Assembly: GCA_016721315.1 (NCBI GenBank)
Contig: JADKIL010000003.1
Coordinates: 827,560-891,559 of the forward strand
Length of the DNA: 64,000 nt
Direction of reading: 5' to 3'
DNA from: Candidatus Villigracilis vicinus
GTDB taxonomy: Bacteria; Chloroflexota; Anaerolineae; Anaerolineales; Villigracilaceae
Shown here one piece after another: positions 17,126 through 24,707 of this stretch (the stretch's first letter is position 1; every line of letters starts with the position of its first letter). A program made the translations under genes and the position numbers. Under the pieces are notes generated by a model. That model ran no database searches and was not told the DNA's origin. It saw only the letters and a list, made by a program, of their open reading frames with translations.

Positions 17126-18523
17126 CTATTTTTCTTTCTTCAATGCCTTATCCAACGCCTGATCCAACGAACGGACTTCGATGATCTCGATGCCCTTCGG
17201 GTATTCTTCACCCTTGCGGATCGCCTTCGGGATGATGGCGGTCTTGAAACCGAGTTTCTGCGCTTCTTTCAAGCGTGCCACCATTTGCCCCGGCATGCGC
17301 AATTCGCCTGCCAGACCAATTTCACCGATCAAGACTGCCTCGGCGCGAATCGGCACATCCTTCCATGAAGAAGCGATGGCGGCGGCGACAGCTAAGTCTG
17401 CGGCGGGTTCGTCAATTTGAATGCCGCCGACCACGTTGACGAAGACATCCTGCTCGGCAAGTTTCAAGCCAACACGGCGAGTCAACACAGCCGTGATCAG
17501 CAACAGACGGTTGAAGTCCACACCGTTGGGTGTGCGGCGCGCATTGCCGAATTGAGTCGGTGACGTTAATCCTTGAATTTCTACGAGAATGGGACGTGTC
17601 CCTTCCATCGTCACAGCAATGGTCGAACCTGCGGCGTTAATTAATCTCTCCGCCAAAAACGCCTCAGACGGATTGGTCACTTCGATCATGCCGCCTTCGC
17701 GCATTTCGAAGACACCCACTTCAGAGGTCGCACCGAAGCGATTCTTCACCGAACGCAACAAACGATACGCCTGGAAGCGATCCCCTTCGAGATACAAGAC
17801 CGTATCCACGATATGTTCCAACACACGCGGACCGGCAATTGCGCCTTCTTTGGTGACATGTCCGATCATAAAGACCGACACACCGGATGACTTCGCCAAC
17901 TCACGCAACTGTGACGAACACTCGCGCACCTGCGAAACGGAACCCGCAGAAGAATCTAACCCGGTCAGGTACACAGTTTGAATGGAGTCGACGATCAACA
18001 GGTCTGGCTTGGTATCGCGGACGTGGTTCATGATCACTTCGAGATTCGTCTCGGTTACCAATAAAAGATTCTTCGGTAATTCCTTGCTCGCGTTGAACAG
18101 ACGCACGGCACGCATCTTGATCTGCCGTTCCGACTCTTCGCCCGAAACATACAGCACACGCTGCACCTTTGCCATCTCCATTGCCATTTGCAGCATCAGC
18201 GTGGATTTGCCGATGCCCGGGTCACCACCCACGAGCACGATGGAGCCGGGGACGATGCCGCCGCCGAGCACGCGCGCGAATTCACCGATGGGGAGGTGGA
18301 CACGATCTTCCGCATCCCCACTGACCTCGGAGATGGGGCGCGGCTCCGAACGTCCGCTCAAGCCGCGAACGGCTCCCGACCCCTTCGAGACCGGTTCATC
18401 GTGGACGACTTCTTCGACCATGCTGCTGAAGGCGTTGCATTGCGGGCATTTGCCCATATACGATGCAGCGACACGTCCGCATTGCTGACATACAAATCGG
18501 GTATGAGTTTTTGTTTTTGCCAT
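17126..18523 (-). CDS. radA: DNA repair protein RadA
   Basis: A 465-residue, full-length RadA (Sms). The N-terminal C4 zinc finger has Cys at 12, 15, 26 and 29. A RecA-like ATPase follows with Walker A 'GGDPGIGKST' near residue 95-104 and Walker B around 'PDLLIVDSIQTVY'. The RadA-specific KNRFG motif occurs in 'LLRSVKNRFGATSEVG', and the C-terminal part is the inactive Lon-protease-like domain ('VFVNVVGGIQIDEPAADLAVAAAIASS'). RadA is a DNA-dependent branch-migration helicase in recombination and repair. It is transcribed alone, divergent from the lipoprotein at 18709. Confidence 0.97.
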   Translation of the reverse strand: MAKTKTHTRFVCQQCGRVAASYMGKCPQCNAFSSMVEEVVHDEPVSKGSGAVRGLSGRSEPRPISEVSGDAEDRVHLPIGEFARVLGGGIVPGSIVLVGGDPGIGKSTLMLQMAMEMAKVQRVLYVSGEESERQIKMRAVRLFNASKELPKNLLLVTETNLEVIMNHVRDTKPDLLIVDSIQTVYLTGLDSSAGSVSQVRECSSQLRELAKSSGVSVFMIGHVTKEGAIAGPRVLEHIVDTVLYLEGDRFQAYRLLRSVKNRFGATSEVGVFEMREGGMIEVTNPSEAFLAERLINAAGSTIAVTMEGTRPILVEIQGLTSPTQFGNARRTPNGVDFNRLLLITAVLTRRVGLKLAEQDVFVNVVGGIQIDEPAADLAVAAAIASSWKDVPIRAEAVLIGEIGLAGELRMPGQMVARLKEAQKLGFKTAIIPKAIRKGEEYPKGIEIIEVRSLDQALDKALKKEK

Positions 18524-18540
18524 GATTTCACCTGTATTGT

Positions 18541-18632
18541 GTCATTCTGAGCGATAGCGAAGAATCTCTCCCATTGCTCGGAAACCTTGCTGATTTTTGG
18601 TAGAGACCCTTCGCCTGTCGGCTCAGGGTGAC
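18541..18632. repeat. REP-like intergenic repeat (GTCATTCTGAGC family)
   Basis: It opens with GTCATTCTGAGCGATAGCGA and closes with GAGACCCTTCGCCTG and GGCTCAGGGTGAC, the same complementary ends as the element at 6221-6335. It fills most of the divergent spacer between radA and the lipoprotein gene. Confidence 0.6.
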
Positions 18633-18656
18633 AACAAAGGCAGTATAACAGAATTT

Positions 18657-18684
18657 TTGTTCTGTTTTCGGAGTCTGCTATACT
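18657..18684 (+). promoter_or_regulatory. Sigma-70-type promoter of the lipoprotein gene
   Basis: TTGTTC at 18657-18662 and TATACT at 18679-18684 are 16 bases apart. A strong Shine-Dalgarno AAGGAGG at 18696-18702 follows, six bases before ATG 18709. Confidence 0.55.
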
Positions 18685-18708
18685 CGGAGGTTTTGAAGGA
18701 GGTAATGC

Positions 18709-20010
18709 ATGAAACGTCTCAGCTGGATTTCAATTTTCTTTTTCATACTCTTGGCAATTGGGTGTAGCAGCCAAACAGAACCCTCGACTTCATTGCCTGT
18801 AACAGCGACTATTGAAAAAACCGAAATTCCAAAGCCAACTTCTACACCTACAACAAGTCTCTCTCCAACCCCTGAACAAATTACAATTGAATTTCCTGAG
18901 TGGGTGAATAATCCAGAAACACAGATATTGTTAGTTCCGATTGGGACAAGAGAATCCGGTTATGAAAACATGGCGTTGTTCAATGCTGAATCTGGCGAGA
19001 GGTTTGATATTCCATTTACAAAAGAAGTGGGAGATTATTTCTGGATGCCTGATGGGTCAGGATTTGGTTTTTTGCCACAAGATAAGAATGACGTCATGTT
19101 TTTTTTACTTGGAGATAGATCTGTAAGTAATATTTCCTTATCAGAAGAAATTCTTAGGTTTCATTATCACAACTCTGATGTCGACTCTATTCAAGTTACA
19201 TCGTCAAATTTTACAGACCCAAATTTCTTAATCATTCCTGATTGGTATCCTTTATCATCAAATGGAAAGTTCTTTGAATATCAAGAAGGGTATGACAATA
19301 CCTACACCAGCATTTTTGATGTTTCAAACAATCAAATTCTCAATATCTCTGACCCTAACGATGGGTATTTTGATTTATTTTCAGGATTTTCTCCAAACTC
19401 AAAATTTATCGCCATTTCTCAAGCCGATGAAGAACCTGGTAATTATTACGCTTTTGAAAATTCACCTACAATAAGATTAATCGTTTACGATATTGAATCT
19501 CAACAAGTAGTTGCTTCATATAAAAATTTAACTTTTCAAAAATGGTCGCCTGATGGTACAAAGTTTTTATTTCAAGAATGGCGGGATTCGGATTTTTATT
19601 GGTTTGCTGAATCACCACCTTGTATATTTGATACTATTTCGGGAGAAACTGAATGCTATGAGGTTAATAGTCGCATCGTAAATCCATATTGGTCACCCAA
19701 CCAAACAATGATAAGTTATATTTATTCGAGCGATGAAGCTAAAGGCTTTTGTACAATTAAATTGAATACAGAAGAAAAAAATTGTGTTATTGAAAAATTA
19801 GAGACTGAAGAACAAGTGCCTATTGATTACCTATGGTCGCCAAACAGCAACTTTATTGTTTTTGTATATGATACTTCATGTCCTTACTGTGACTATATTG
19901 ACAGTCCGAAATTAGGTATTGCAAATGTTTTAACTGGAGAATATTTTTCAATTGGTGATAATGTTGATATTCATAGTCTAGGTCTATGGAGACCCTCACC
20001 AAATCCATAA
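18709..20010 (+). CDS. AT-rich hypothetical lipoprotein with beta-propeller-like repeats
   Basis: A 433-residue lipoprotein with lipobox 'LLAIGC' (Cys about 19) and a Ser/Thr/Pro linker to about 63. The rest has recurring 'W-(S/M)-P-(D/N)-G/S' turns: 'YFWMPDGSGFGFLP', 'FQKWSPDGTKFLFQ', 'PYWSPNQTMISYIY', 'YLWSPNSNFIVFVY'. These are the mark of WD40-like/TolB-type beta-propeller blades. No catalytic motif is seen. The coding sequence is clearly richer in A and T than radA or the genes after it, which suggests horizontal transfer. In composition and type it resembles the lipoprotein partners in the 30-43 kb cassette array, a possible but unproven relation. Confidence 0.75.
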   Translation: MKRLSWISIFFFILLAIGCSSQTEPSTSLPVTATIEKTEIPKPTSTPTTSLSPTPEQITIEFPEWVNNPETQILLVPIGTRESGYENMALFNAESGERFDIPFTKEVGDYFWMPDGSGFGFLPQDKNDVMFFLLGDRSVSNISLSEEILRFHYHNSDVDSIQVTSSNFTDPNFLIIPDWYPLSSNGKFFEYQEGYDNTYTSIFDVSNNQILNISDPNDGYFDLFSGFSPNSKFIAISQADEEPGNYYAFENSPTIRLIVYDIESQQVVASYKNLTFQKWSPDGTKFLFQEWRDSDFYWFAESPPCIFDTISGETECYEVNSRIVNPYWSPNQTMISYIYSSDEAKGFCTIKLNTEEKNCVIEKLETEEQVPIDYLWSPNSNFIVFVYDTSCPYCDYIDSPKLGIANVLTGEYFSIGDNVDIHSLGLWRPSPNP

Positions 20011-20032
20011 TCATATAAATAAGGAGAACACC

Positions 20033-20380
20033 ATGAAACTCATATCAGACATTCTTATCGTGATCGTTGCCCTCTTGCACTTCTACTTCCTCTACCTCGA
20101 AATGTTCCTCTGGGACAAGCCGCGTGGAATGAAGTCCTTTCGCATGACGGAGGAGCAAGCCAAGCAGTCGAAGACCCTCGCCATGAATCAGGGACTGTAC
20201 AACGGCTTCCTCGCCGCTGGTCTACTGTGGGGATTAATCGCAGGTGACCCGGTGAAAATCTTTTTTCTGAGTTGTGTCATCATTGCTGGAATTTTCGGCT
20301 CGTTCACAGTGAGTAAACGCATCTTTTATATTCAAGCGGTCCCCGCTATTTTGGCGTTGGTGATTTTGTTGGTGTTTTAA
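20033..20380 (+). CDS. DUF1304 family membrane protein
   Basis: A 115-residue integral membrane protein of the DUF1304 family. Four hydrophobic helices are visible, with the conserved start 'IVALLHFYFLYLEMFLW' and the conserved 'NQGLYNGFLAAGLLWGL' in helix 2. Function unknown. ATG 20033 follows AAGGAG. It is GC-richer than the preceding lipoprotein gene and probably belongs to the ordinary genome background. Confidence 0.88.
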   Translation: MKLISDILIVIVALLHFYFLYLEMFLWDKPRGMKSFRMTEEQAKQSKTLAMNQGLYNGFLAAGLLWGLIAGDPVKIFFLSCVIIAGIFGSFTVSKRIFYIQAVPAILALVILLVF

Positions 20381-20383
20381 ACC

Positions 20384-20411
20384 GTAGGGGCGGATCGCGA
20401 TCCGCCCCTAC
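20384..20411. repeat. 28-bp perfect palindrome (GTAGGGGCG family), second copy
   Basis: GTAGGGGCGGATCG is followed by its exact complement. It shares the outer nine bases on each side with the element at 4838-4865. It lies between two convergent genes, where it could act as a hairpin terminator. Confidence 0.7.
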
Positions 20412-20416
20412 ATTAT

Positions 20417-21451
20417 TTATTTCACGATATTCACGAAATCCGCGAATAGACCATATGCCGTTTCGACGGGTCCGCCGGTCATGCCGGGCTTTTCGGATAA
20501 GACGATCGAGTAATCAATGATGACATCGGTGCGGAAGGTGATGCCCGTGCTGGAGTTCATCATGCCGTACAGCGACGAAGACGAATCCACCAACTGCGGG
20601 GCAACGCCAACTTTAATGTCTCCATTCACTTTTTCAGCAGAGCAAACCAATTTATAACGCTTGCCTTCCGCCTTCGCTTTGGCGATCATCTCAGAGGTGA
20701 TACCGCGAATGCCAGTGGGGTTCACTTGCTGCGGCGTCATGGGTGTGTCCCATAACACGGTTACTAATGCGGCGACCTTGATGGCGGCATCCCAACCGTC
20801 CACGTCGTTGGTGGGGTCGGTTTCAGCCAAGCCGATCTTCTGCGCGTACTTGAGCGCTTCGTCATAGGTCTCGCCGCTTTCCATTCGGGAGAGGATGACA
20901 TTGGTCGTGGCGTTGAAGATACCCTTGAAGGATTCCAACTCCGCGAGCGGGAACGCCTCACGCATGACCGAGAAAACGGGTGCGCCTCCCAGAACTGCGG
21001 ATTCATGCCTGAAGGTTTTTCCCTTCGATGCCGCTAACGCGGTTAACTCACGATAGCCATGCACGACCGGACCTTTATTTGCAGTGCTGACGTGCATCCC
21101 CAATTCCAACGCCGTGCGGATATGATCCAGCGCGGGTTGACCGGTCTCTGTATTGACGGGGGAATTTTCAAACATGAAGTTGGCTTGGGAATGTTTAATA
21201 ACATCCAGTGAGTTCTTTACTTCCAAAGAAGAAAGTGAAGCGATATCCTTTCCGCTTTCGACAAGTTCCAACGCTTTTTGAATATCTAATCCATTCGGGT
21301 TGACGGCGTGTCCATGCCGACCGGTGGAGATGCCGGTGAACGAAAAGGTAACATCATGTTTGGATTTCAAAATATCTTGTTTGCGAACCAACAAGCGCGC
21401 CAATGCGCGGGCGACATTTCCAAAACCAATGAGGGCAAGGTTATAGTGCAT
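20417..21451 (-). CDS. hom: Homoserine dehydrogenase
   Basis: A 344-residue enzyme without the C-terminal ACT domain. It starts at ATG 21451, preceded by AGGAG; a longer frame to 21550 runs into a repeat and is rejected. The Rossmann loop is 'ALIGFGNVARALARLL' (residues 6-21). The family signature 'AQKIGLAETDPTNDVDGWDAAIKVAAL' with the catalytic Lys lies near 185-210. It reduces aspartate semialdehyde to homoserine on the way to threonine and methionine. The missing ACT domain suggests it is not directly feedback-inhibited through that domain. It stands alone here, without thrB or thrC. Confidence 0.93.
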   Translation of the reverse strand: MHYNLALIGFGNVARALARLLVRKQDILKSKHDVTFSFTGISTGRHGHAVNPNGLDIQKALELVESGKDIASLSSLEVKNSLDVIKHSQANFMFENSPVNTETGQPALDHIRTALELGMHVSTANKGPVVHGYRELTALAASKGKTFRHESAVLGGAPVFSVMREAFPLAELESFKGIFNATTNVILSRMESGETYDEALKYAQKIGLAETDPTNDVDGWDAAIKVAALVTVLWDTPMTPQQVNPTGIRGITSEMIAKAKAEGKRYKLVCSAEKVNGDIKVGVAPQLVDSSSSLYGMMNSSTGITFRTDVIIDYSIVLSEKPGMTGGPVETAYGLFADFVNIVK

Positions 21452-21472
21452 GAAAAATCTCCTAATGATATT

Positions 21473-21569
21473 CCGTCCTTGCGAGGAGAGTGTTCTTTCC
21501 AACGAAGCAATCTCGGACGCAATCATGAGATTGCTTCGGGCGAAGGGCAAGAACGCCCTCGCAATGACG
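21473..21569. repeat. REP-like repeat (CCGTCCTTGCGAGG family)
   Basis: The stretch begins CCGTCCTTGCGAGGAGAG and ends GCCCTCGCAATGACG, its near reverse complement. Inside are GAAGCAATCTC and GAGATTGCTTC, a second nested inverted pair. It sits between hom and the SCO1664-family gene. Confidence 0.65.
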
Positions 21570-21570
21570 T

Positions 21571-22266
21571 TTAGATCGGCGGATACGGATATGCCCGGCG
21601 TCCTTGGATCGGGCGGGGGAATACTTTGGCTGTGTATAACTCTTCAGCGCGCAGAAACAGGGCTTCGATCTCTCTTGAGTTGAGATACGGCTCGAAGCGC
21701 TCTGCCCAACTCGCGGCGGAGGCAAGCGGCGCGAGCAATTCATCCGGAATGGCTTGACCGGCAAAGTCCCATACGACTGTGCGGAGTTTTGGCTCTTCAT
21801 GAAAACAAATGCCATGATCGATGGCGAAGAGACGGTGAGTGTCGTCTTCAAAGAAAACGTGACTGCCTTTGCGGTCGGCGTTGTTGGCGAGGATGTCGAA
21901 GAGCACGACCGGGCGCAGCTTTTGTTTGTCTTCAACGCTAAAGTTGAAGTAATGATAGTCAACGTCGTATTCAATATATTGCTGCAACGAGCCGGGACCA
22001 TGCGGACCGTCGTCACGATAAATGGTGACTGGCACGAGGTGAAAGCCCAGCGCTTCGCTGAGTTGATAGGCTGCACACTCACGCAGGGCAAGTGTATTGT
22101 CGGGGAAGTCCCACAGCGGCTGCTCGCCTTTGCTGGGTTTGTATACGGCTTGCGCAGTTTCGCCTTCATGATGAACATCCACGAGAAAAGTGTAGTTGGA
22201 GCCAAGCATGAATTGACCACGAAGTTCGTAGTCGCCGTGAGTGAGGATGGTTTTAATTTGGGTCAT
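21571..22266 (-). CDS. SCO1664 family protein
   Basis: A 231-residue protein of the SCO1664 family, which has a phosphatidylinositol 3/4-kinase-like fold. Visible signatures are 'AVYKPSKGEQPLWDFP', a likely nucleotide-binding strand with Lys, 'LRECAAYQLSEALG', then 'VVLFDILANNADRKGSHVF' (catalytic loop with D and N) and 'LFAIDHGICFH' (metal-binding Asp). These match the kinase-like set. The substrate is unknown. The gene is followed upstream on the same strand by the DUF3090 gene, its usual partner in actinobacteria. Confidence 0.85.
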   Translation of the reverse strand: MTQIKTILTHGDYELRGQFMLGSNYTFLVDVHHEGETAQAVYKPSKGEQPLWDFPDNTLALRECAAYQLSEALGFHLVPVTIYRDDGPHGPGSLQQYIEYDVDYHYFNFSVEDKQKLRPVVLFDILANNADRKGSHVFFEDDTHRLFAIDHGICFHEEPKLRTVVWDFAGQAIPDELLAPLASAASWAERFEPYLNSREIEALFLRAEELYTAKVFPRPIQGRRAYPYPPI

Positions 22267-22306
22267 GGGAAACGTTTAAACGTTCGAACGTTTTCACGTT
22301 CAAACG

Positions 22307-22834
22307 TTAATGCAGGTGTCCGTTCTTCTTGGGGCAGAAGTGACCACCCGGCTCCATGGGCTGACCGCACTGCGGGCACATGGGGCGACCACGCGAGGAG
22401 ACTTCCTGCCCCCAGCGGGCAAGCTGACGCAGTTGTGTGCGCGTTGCCCAATAGCGGATCTGCGATCCTTCTTCGGGGTCTTGTTCTTCGGTAAGCAGTT
22501 CCTTGGCAAAAACAACGACACGGTCGCGGTCTTTATCGTAGCCAAGACCGATCTCACCGGCGCGGAAGAGCGGGTCTACGGGTGGGTTGATGCGCATGAC
22601 TTCTTCGACATAATCGCCCGAGGCTTCTTCAAGGTCGGGGTATTGCTGGCTAAGCTGCGCAAGGAATTGCTCCACGCCAATGGCAAGCGAAACCAATTGC
22701 GCCTTCTCAATGATGATGGTGATGGTGCGCTTGTCTTGATAGGCATGCAGATAAAAAACGCGCTGACCGGGTTTCCCAATCGCGTCAGCGGTGATGTGAT
22801 CACAGGGGTCGACGTCAATATCAATGCGGGACAT
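22307..22834 (-). CDS. DUF3090 family protein with zinc-ribbon tail
   Basis: A 175-residue protein. The main part is DUF3090: 'GQRVFYLHAYQDKRTITIIIEKAQLVSLAIGVEQFL' and later 'FRAGEIGLGYDKDRDRVVVFA'. At the C-terminus 'RPMCPQCGQPMEPGGHFCPKKNGH' gives a probable zinc ribbon. Function unknown. DUF3090, SCO1664 and a histidine-phosphatase-like protein form a conserved neighbourhood in actinobacteria; the phosphatase is not seen here. The spacer to the SCO1664 gene is about 40 bases and contains repeated AACGTT-type sequences. Confidence 0.85.
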   Translation of the reverse strand: MSRIDIDVDPCDHITADAIGKPGQRVFYLHAYQDKRTITIIIEKAQLVSLAIGVEQFLAQLSQQYPDLEEASGDYVEEVMRINPPVDPLFRAGEIGLGYDKDRDRVVVFAKELLTEEQDPEEGSQIRYWATRTQLRQLARWGQEVSSRGRPMCPQCGQPMEPGGHFCPKKNGHLH

Positions 22835-22870
22835 AAGTTACCTTTTTGTGAGTATACCACCCCCACCCGT

Positions 22871-22913
22871 CCTCCCCCAAATGCGACAGATCTAACGTCG
22901 CATTTGGGGGAGG
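22871..22913. repeat. Inverted repeat with 17-bp perfect arms
   Basis: CCTCCCCCAAATGCGAC (22871-22887) pairs exactly with GTCGCATTTGGGGGAGG (22897-22913) around a 9-base loop. A second small hairpin (GCCGCTTCAGCGGC) follows at once. It lies in the divergent region before the mutase gene and resembles a REP element. Confidence 0.6.
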
Positions 22914-22941
22914 TGCCGCTTCAGCGGCGGAGGGGGGGCGG

Positions 22942-22968
22942 TATAATCTCATCAACTCGCCAAAGGAG
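22942..22968 (+). promoter_or_regulatory. Promoter -10 box and ribosome binding site of the mutase gene
   Basis: A consensus TATAAT at 22942-22947 is followed by AAGGAG at 22963-22968, five bases before ATG 22974. No good -35 box is seen because the upstream region is the G-rich repeat. Confidence 0.5.
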
Positions 22969-22973
22969 CTGCC

Positions 22974-24653
22974 ATGTACGATAAAAAAATTCTCGATGAA
23001 TTAAGTAGATCGCTTTCCAAGTGGGAAGAAACCTCTCTTAAGAAAGCCTTGAATCAACTGCCTGAACGCACCGACGAATTTATCACGACATCCTCCGACC
23101 CGATCAACCGACTTTATACGCCGCTCGATATTGCGGATATGGACTACAACGCCTCACTCGGTCTTCCGGGTGAGTATCCCTACACAAGAGGCGTCCATCC
23201 GACGCTGCATCGCTCCAAGTTGTGGACGATGCGCATGTTCGCTGGCTTTGGTACCGCAGAAGAGACGAACCAGCGCTTCAAATACTTACTCGAGCAGGGT
23301 CAGACCGGCTTGAGCATTGCCTTCGACCTGGCCACTTTGATGGGTTATGACACTGACCAACCCGAAGCGCTCGGCGAATTCGGCAAATGCGGTGTGGCAG
23401 TCTCTTCGTTGAAAGACATGGAAATTTTGCTGGATGGCATTCCGCTCGATAAAGTGTCCTCCAGCATGACCATCAACTCACCCGCATCTATTATCTGGGC
23501 GATGTACCTCGTTGCTGCTGAAAAGCAAGGCGTGCGGCTTGACCAGTTGCGCGGCACATTGCAGAACGACATCCTCAAAGAGTTCATTGCCCAAAAAGAA
23601 TTTATCTTCCCGCCGGAACCATCCATGCGCCTCGTAGTGGATACGATGGAATACGGCTCGAAGTATGTGCCGCAGTGGAATACCATTTCCATTTCGGGCT
23701 ATCACATCCGTGAAGCCGGTTCGACCGCCGCACAGGAGCTGGCGTTCACATTGGCAGACGGGTTGGAATACGTCCGCTGGGGAGTTGCGCGCGGTATGGA
23801 TGTGGACGAGTTCGCGCCGCGTCTATCCTTCTTCTTCAATGCGCACAATGACTTTTTTGAAGAGATCGCCAAATATCGTGCGGCTCGCCGCATTTGGGCA
23901 CGCGAAATGCGCGAGACCTTCAAAGCGAAGAATCCGCGCTCGTGGCTGATGCGCTTCCACACGCAGACGGCGGGAGTCTCGCTCACCGCGCAGCAACCAG
24001 AGAATAATATCGTCCGCGTGGCGTTGCAAGCGCTTGCCGCCGTCCTTGGCGGCACGCAAAGTTTGCACACAAACTCAATGGATGAAGCGCTCGCACTTCC
24101 TTCTGAACATGCGGTCAAGGTTGCTTTGCGGACTCAGCAAGTCATCGCCGAAGAATCCGGCGTGACGAATACGGTGGATCCGCTTGGGGGTAGTTTCTTC
24201 GTCGAAGCGCAAACAGACCGAATGGAGAAAGAGGCGTATGCCTACTTCCGTCAAATCGAAGATCTGGGTGGCGTCATCCCTGCGCTCGAAAAAGGCTTCA
24301 TGCAAAGTGAAATATCCGACGCGGCATATCGTTATCAACGCGAGATCGACACTGGGCGGAGAAAAATTGTCGGTGTAAATGCTTATATGGAGGAAAAGCC
24401 TGCTGTCATTCCCATTCTACGTATGGACCCGAATGGATACACCCGCCAGATGTCGCGCTTGAACGAAGTTAAGAAGACCCGCGATAGTGGGCAAGTTGGG
24501 CAGACGCTTGATAAACTGCGCATCGCCTGCGAAGGCACGGAAAACACCATGCCATATATTGTGGATTGTGTACGGGCGTATTGCACGCTTGGCGAGATCG
24601 TCAGTGTGATGACGAAAGTTTTTGGGAAATATGAAGAACCGACGATGATATAA
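22974..24653 (+). CDS. Methylmalonyl-CoA mutase large subunit (acyl-CoA mutase family)
   Basis: A 559-residue catalytic subunit without the cobalamin-binding domain. It covers the (beta/alpha)8 barrel: 'PGEYPYTRGVHPTLHRSKLWTMRMFAGFGTAEETN' near 60-95, with the active-site Tyr and Arg, 'GLSIAFDLATLMGYDTD', 'ISGYHIREAGSTAAQELAFTLADGLEYVRWG' (about 245-275) and 'SLHTNSMDEALALPSE'. It interconverts methylmalonyl-CoA and succinyl-CoA with adenosylcobalamin. The B12-binding small subunit must be encoded elsewhere. Other acyl-CoA mutases (isobutyryl or ethylmalonyl type) cannot be excluded. The gene is monocistronic and ends in a strong terminator. Confidence 0.9.
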   Translation: MYDKKILDELSRSLSKWEETSLKKALNQLPERTDEFITTSSDPINRLYTPLDIADMDYNASLGLPGEYPYTRGVHPTLHRSKLWTMRMFAGFGTAEETNQRFKYLLEQGQTGLSIAFDLATLMGYDTDQPEALGEFGKCGVAVSSLKDMEILLDGIPLDKVSSSMTINSPASIIWAMYLVAAEKQGVRLDQLRGTLQNDILKEFIAQKEFIFPPEPSMRLVVDTMEYGSKYVPQWNTISISGYHIREAGSTAAQELAFTLADGLEYVRWGVARGMDVDEFAPRLSFFFNAHNDFFEEIAKYRAARRIWAREMRETFKAKNPRSWLMRFHTQTAGVSLTAQQPENNIVRVALQALAAVLGGTQSLHTNSMDEALALPSEHAVKVALRTQQVIAEESGVTNTVDPLGGSFFVEAQTDRMEKEAYAYFRQIEDLGGVIPALEKGFMQSEISDAAYRYQREIDTGRRKIVGVNAYMEEKPAVIPILRMDPNGYTRQMSRLNEVKKTRDSGQVGQTLDKLRIACEGTENTMPYIVDCVRAYCTLGEIVSVMTKVFGKYEEPTMI

Positions 24654-24667
24654 AGCGGATTAAAAAT

Positions 24668-24707
24668 AAAAACGCGAAAACGAGGTTTAAGTCGTTTTCG
24701 CGTTTTT
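24668..24707. terminator. Strong bidirectional terminator
   Basis: A 16-bp stem, AAAAACGCGAAAACGA (24668-24683) with its complement (24692-24707), has A/T ends that give T runs on both strands. It serves the mutase gene and the convergent transporter gene, whose last codons overlap the stem. Confidence 0.85.

Noticed and set aside
21452..21550. N-terminal extension of homoserine dehydrogenase to 21550
   Set aside because: It translates a REP-like repeat; ATG 21451 has AGGAG and begins directly at the Rossmann strand.
21462..22220. 252-codon minus-strand frame overlapping the SCO1664-family gene
   Set aside because: Low-complexity, Ser/Thr/Arg-rich translation in an alternative frame of a recognised gene and of a repeat.
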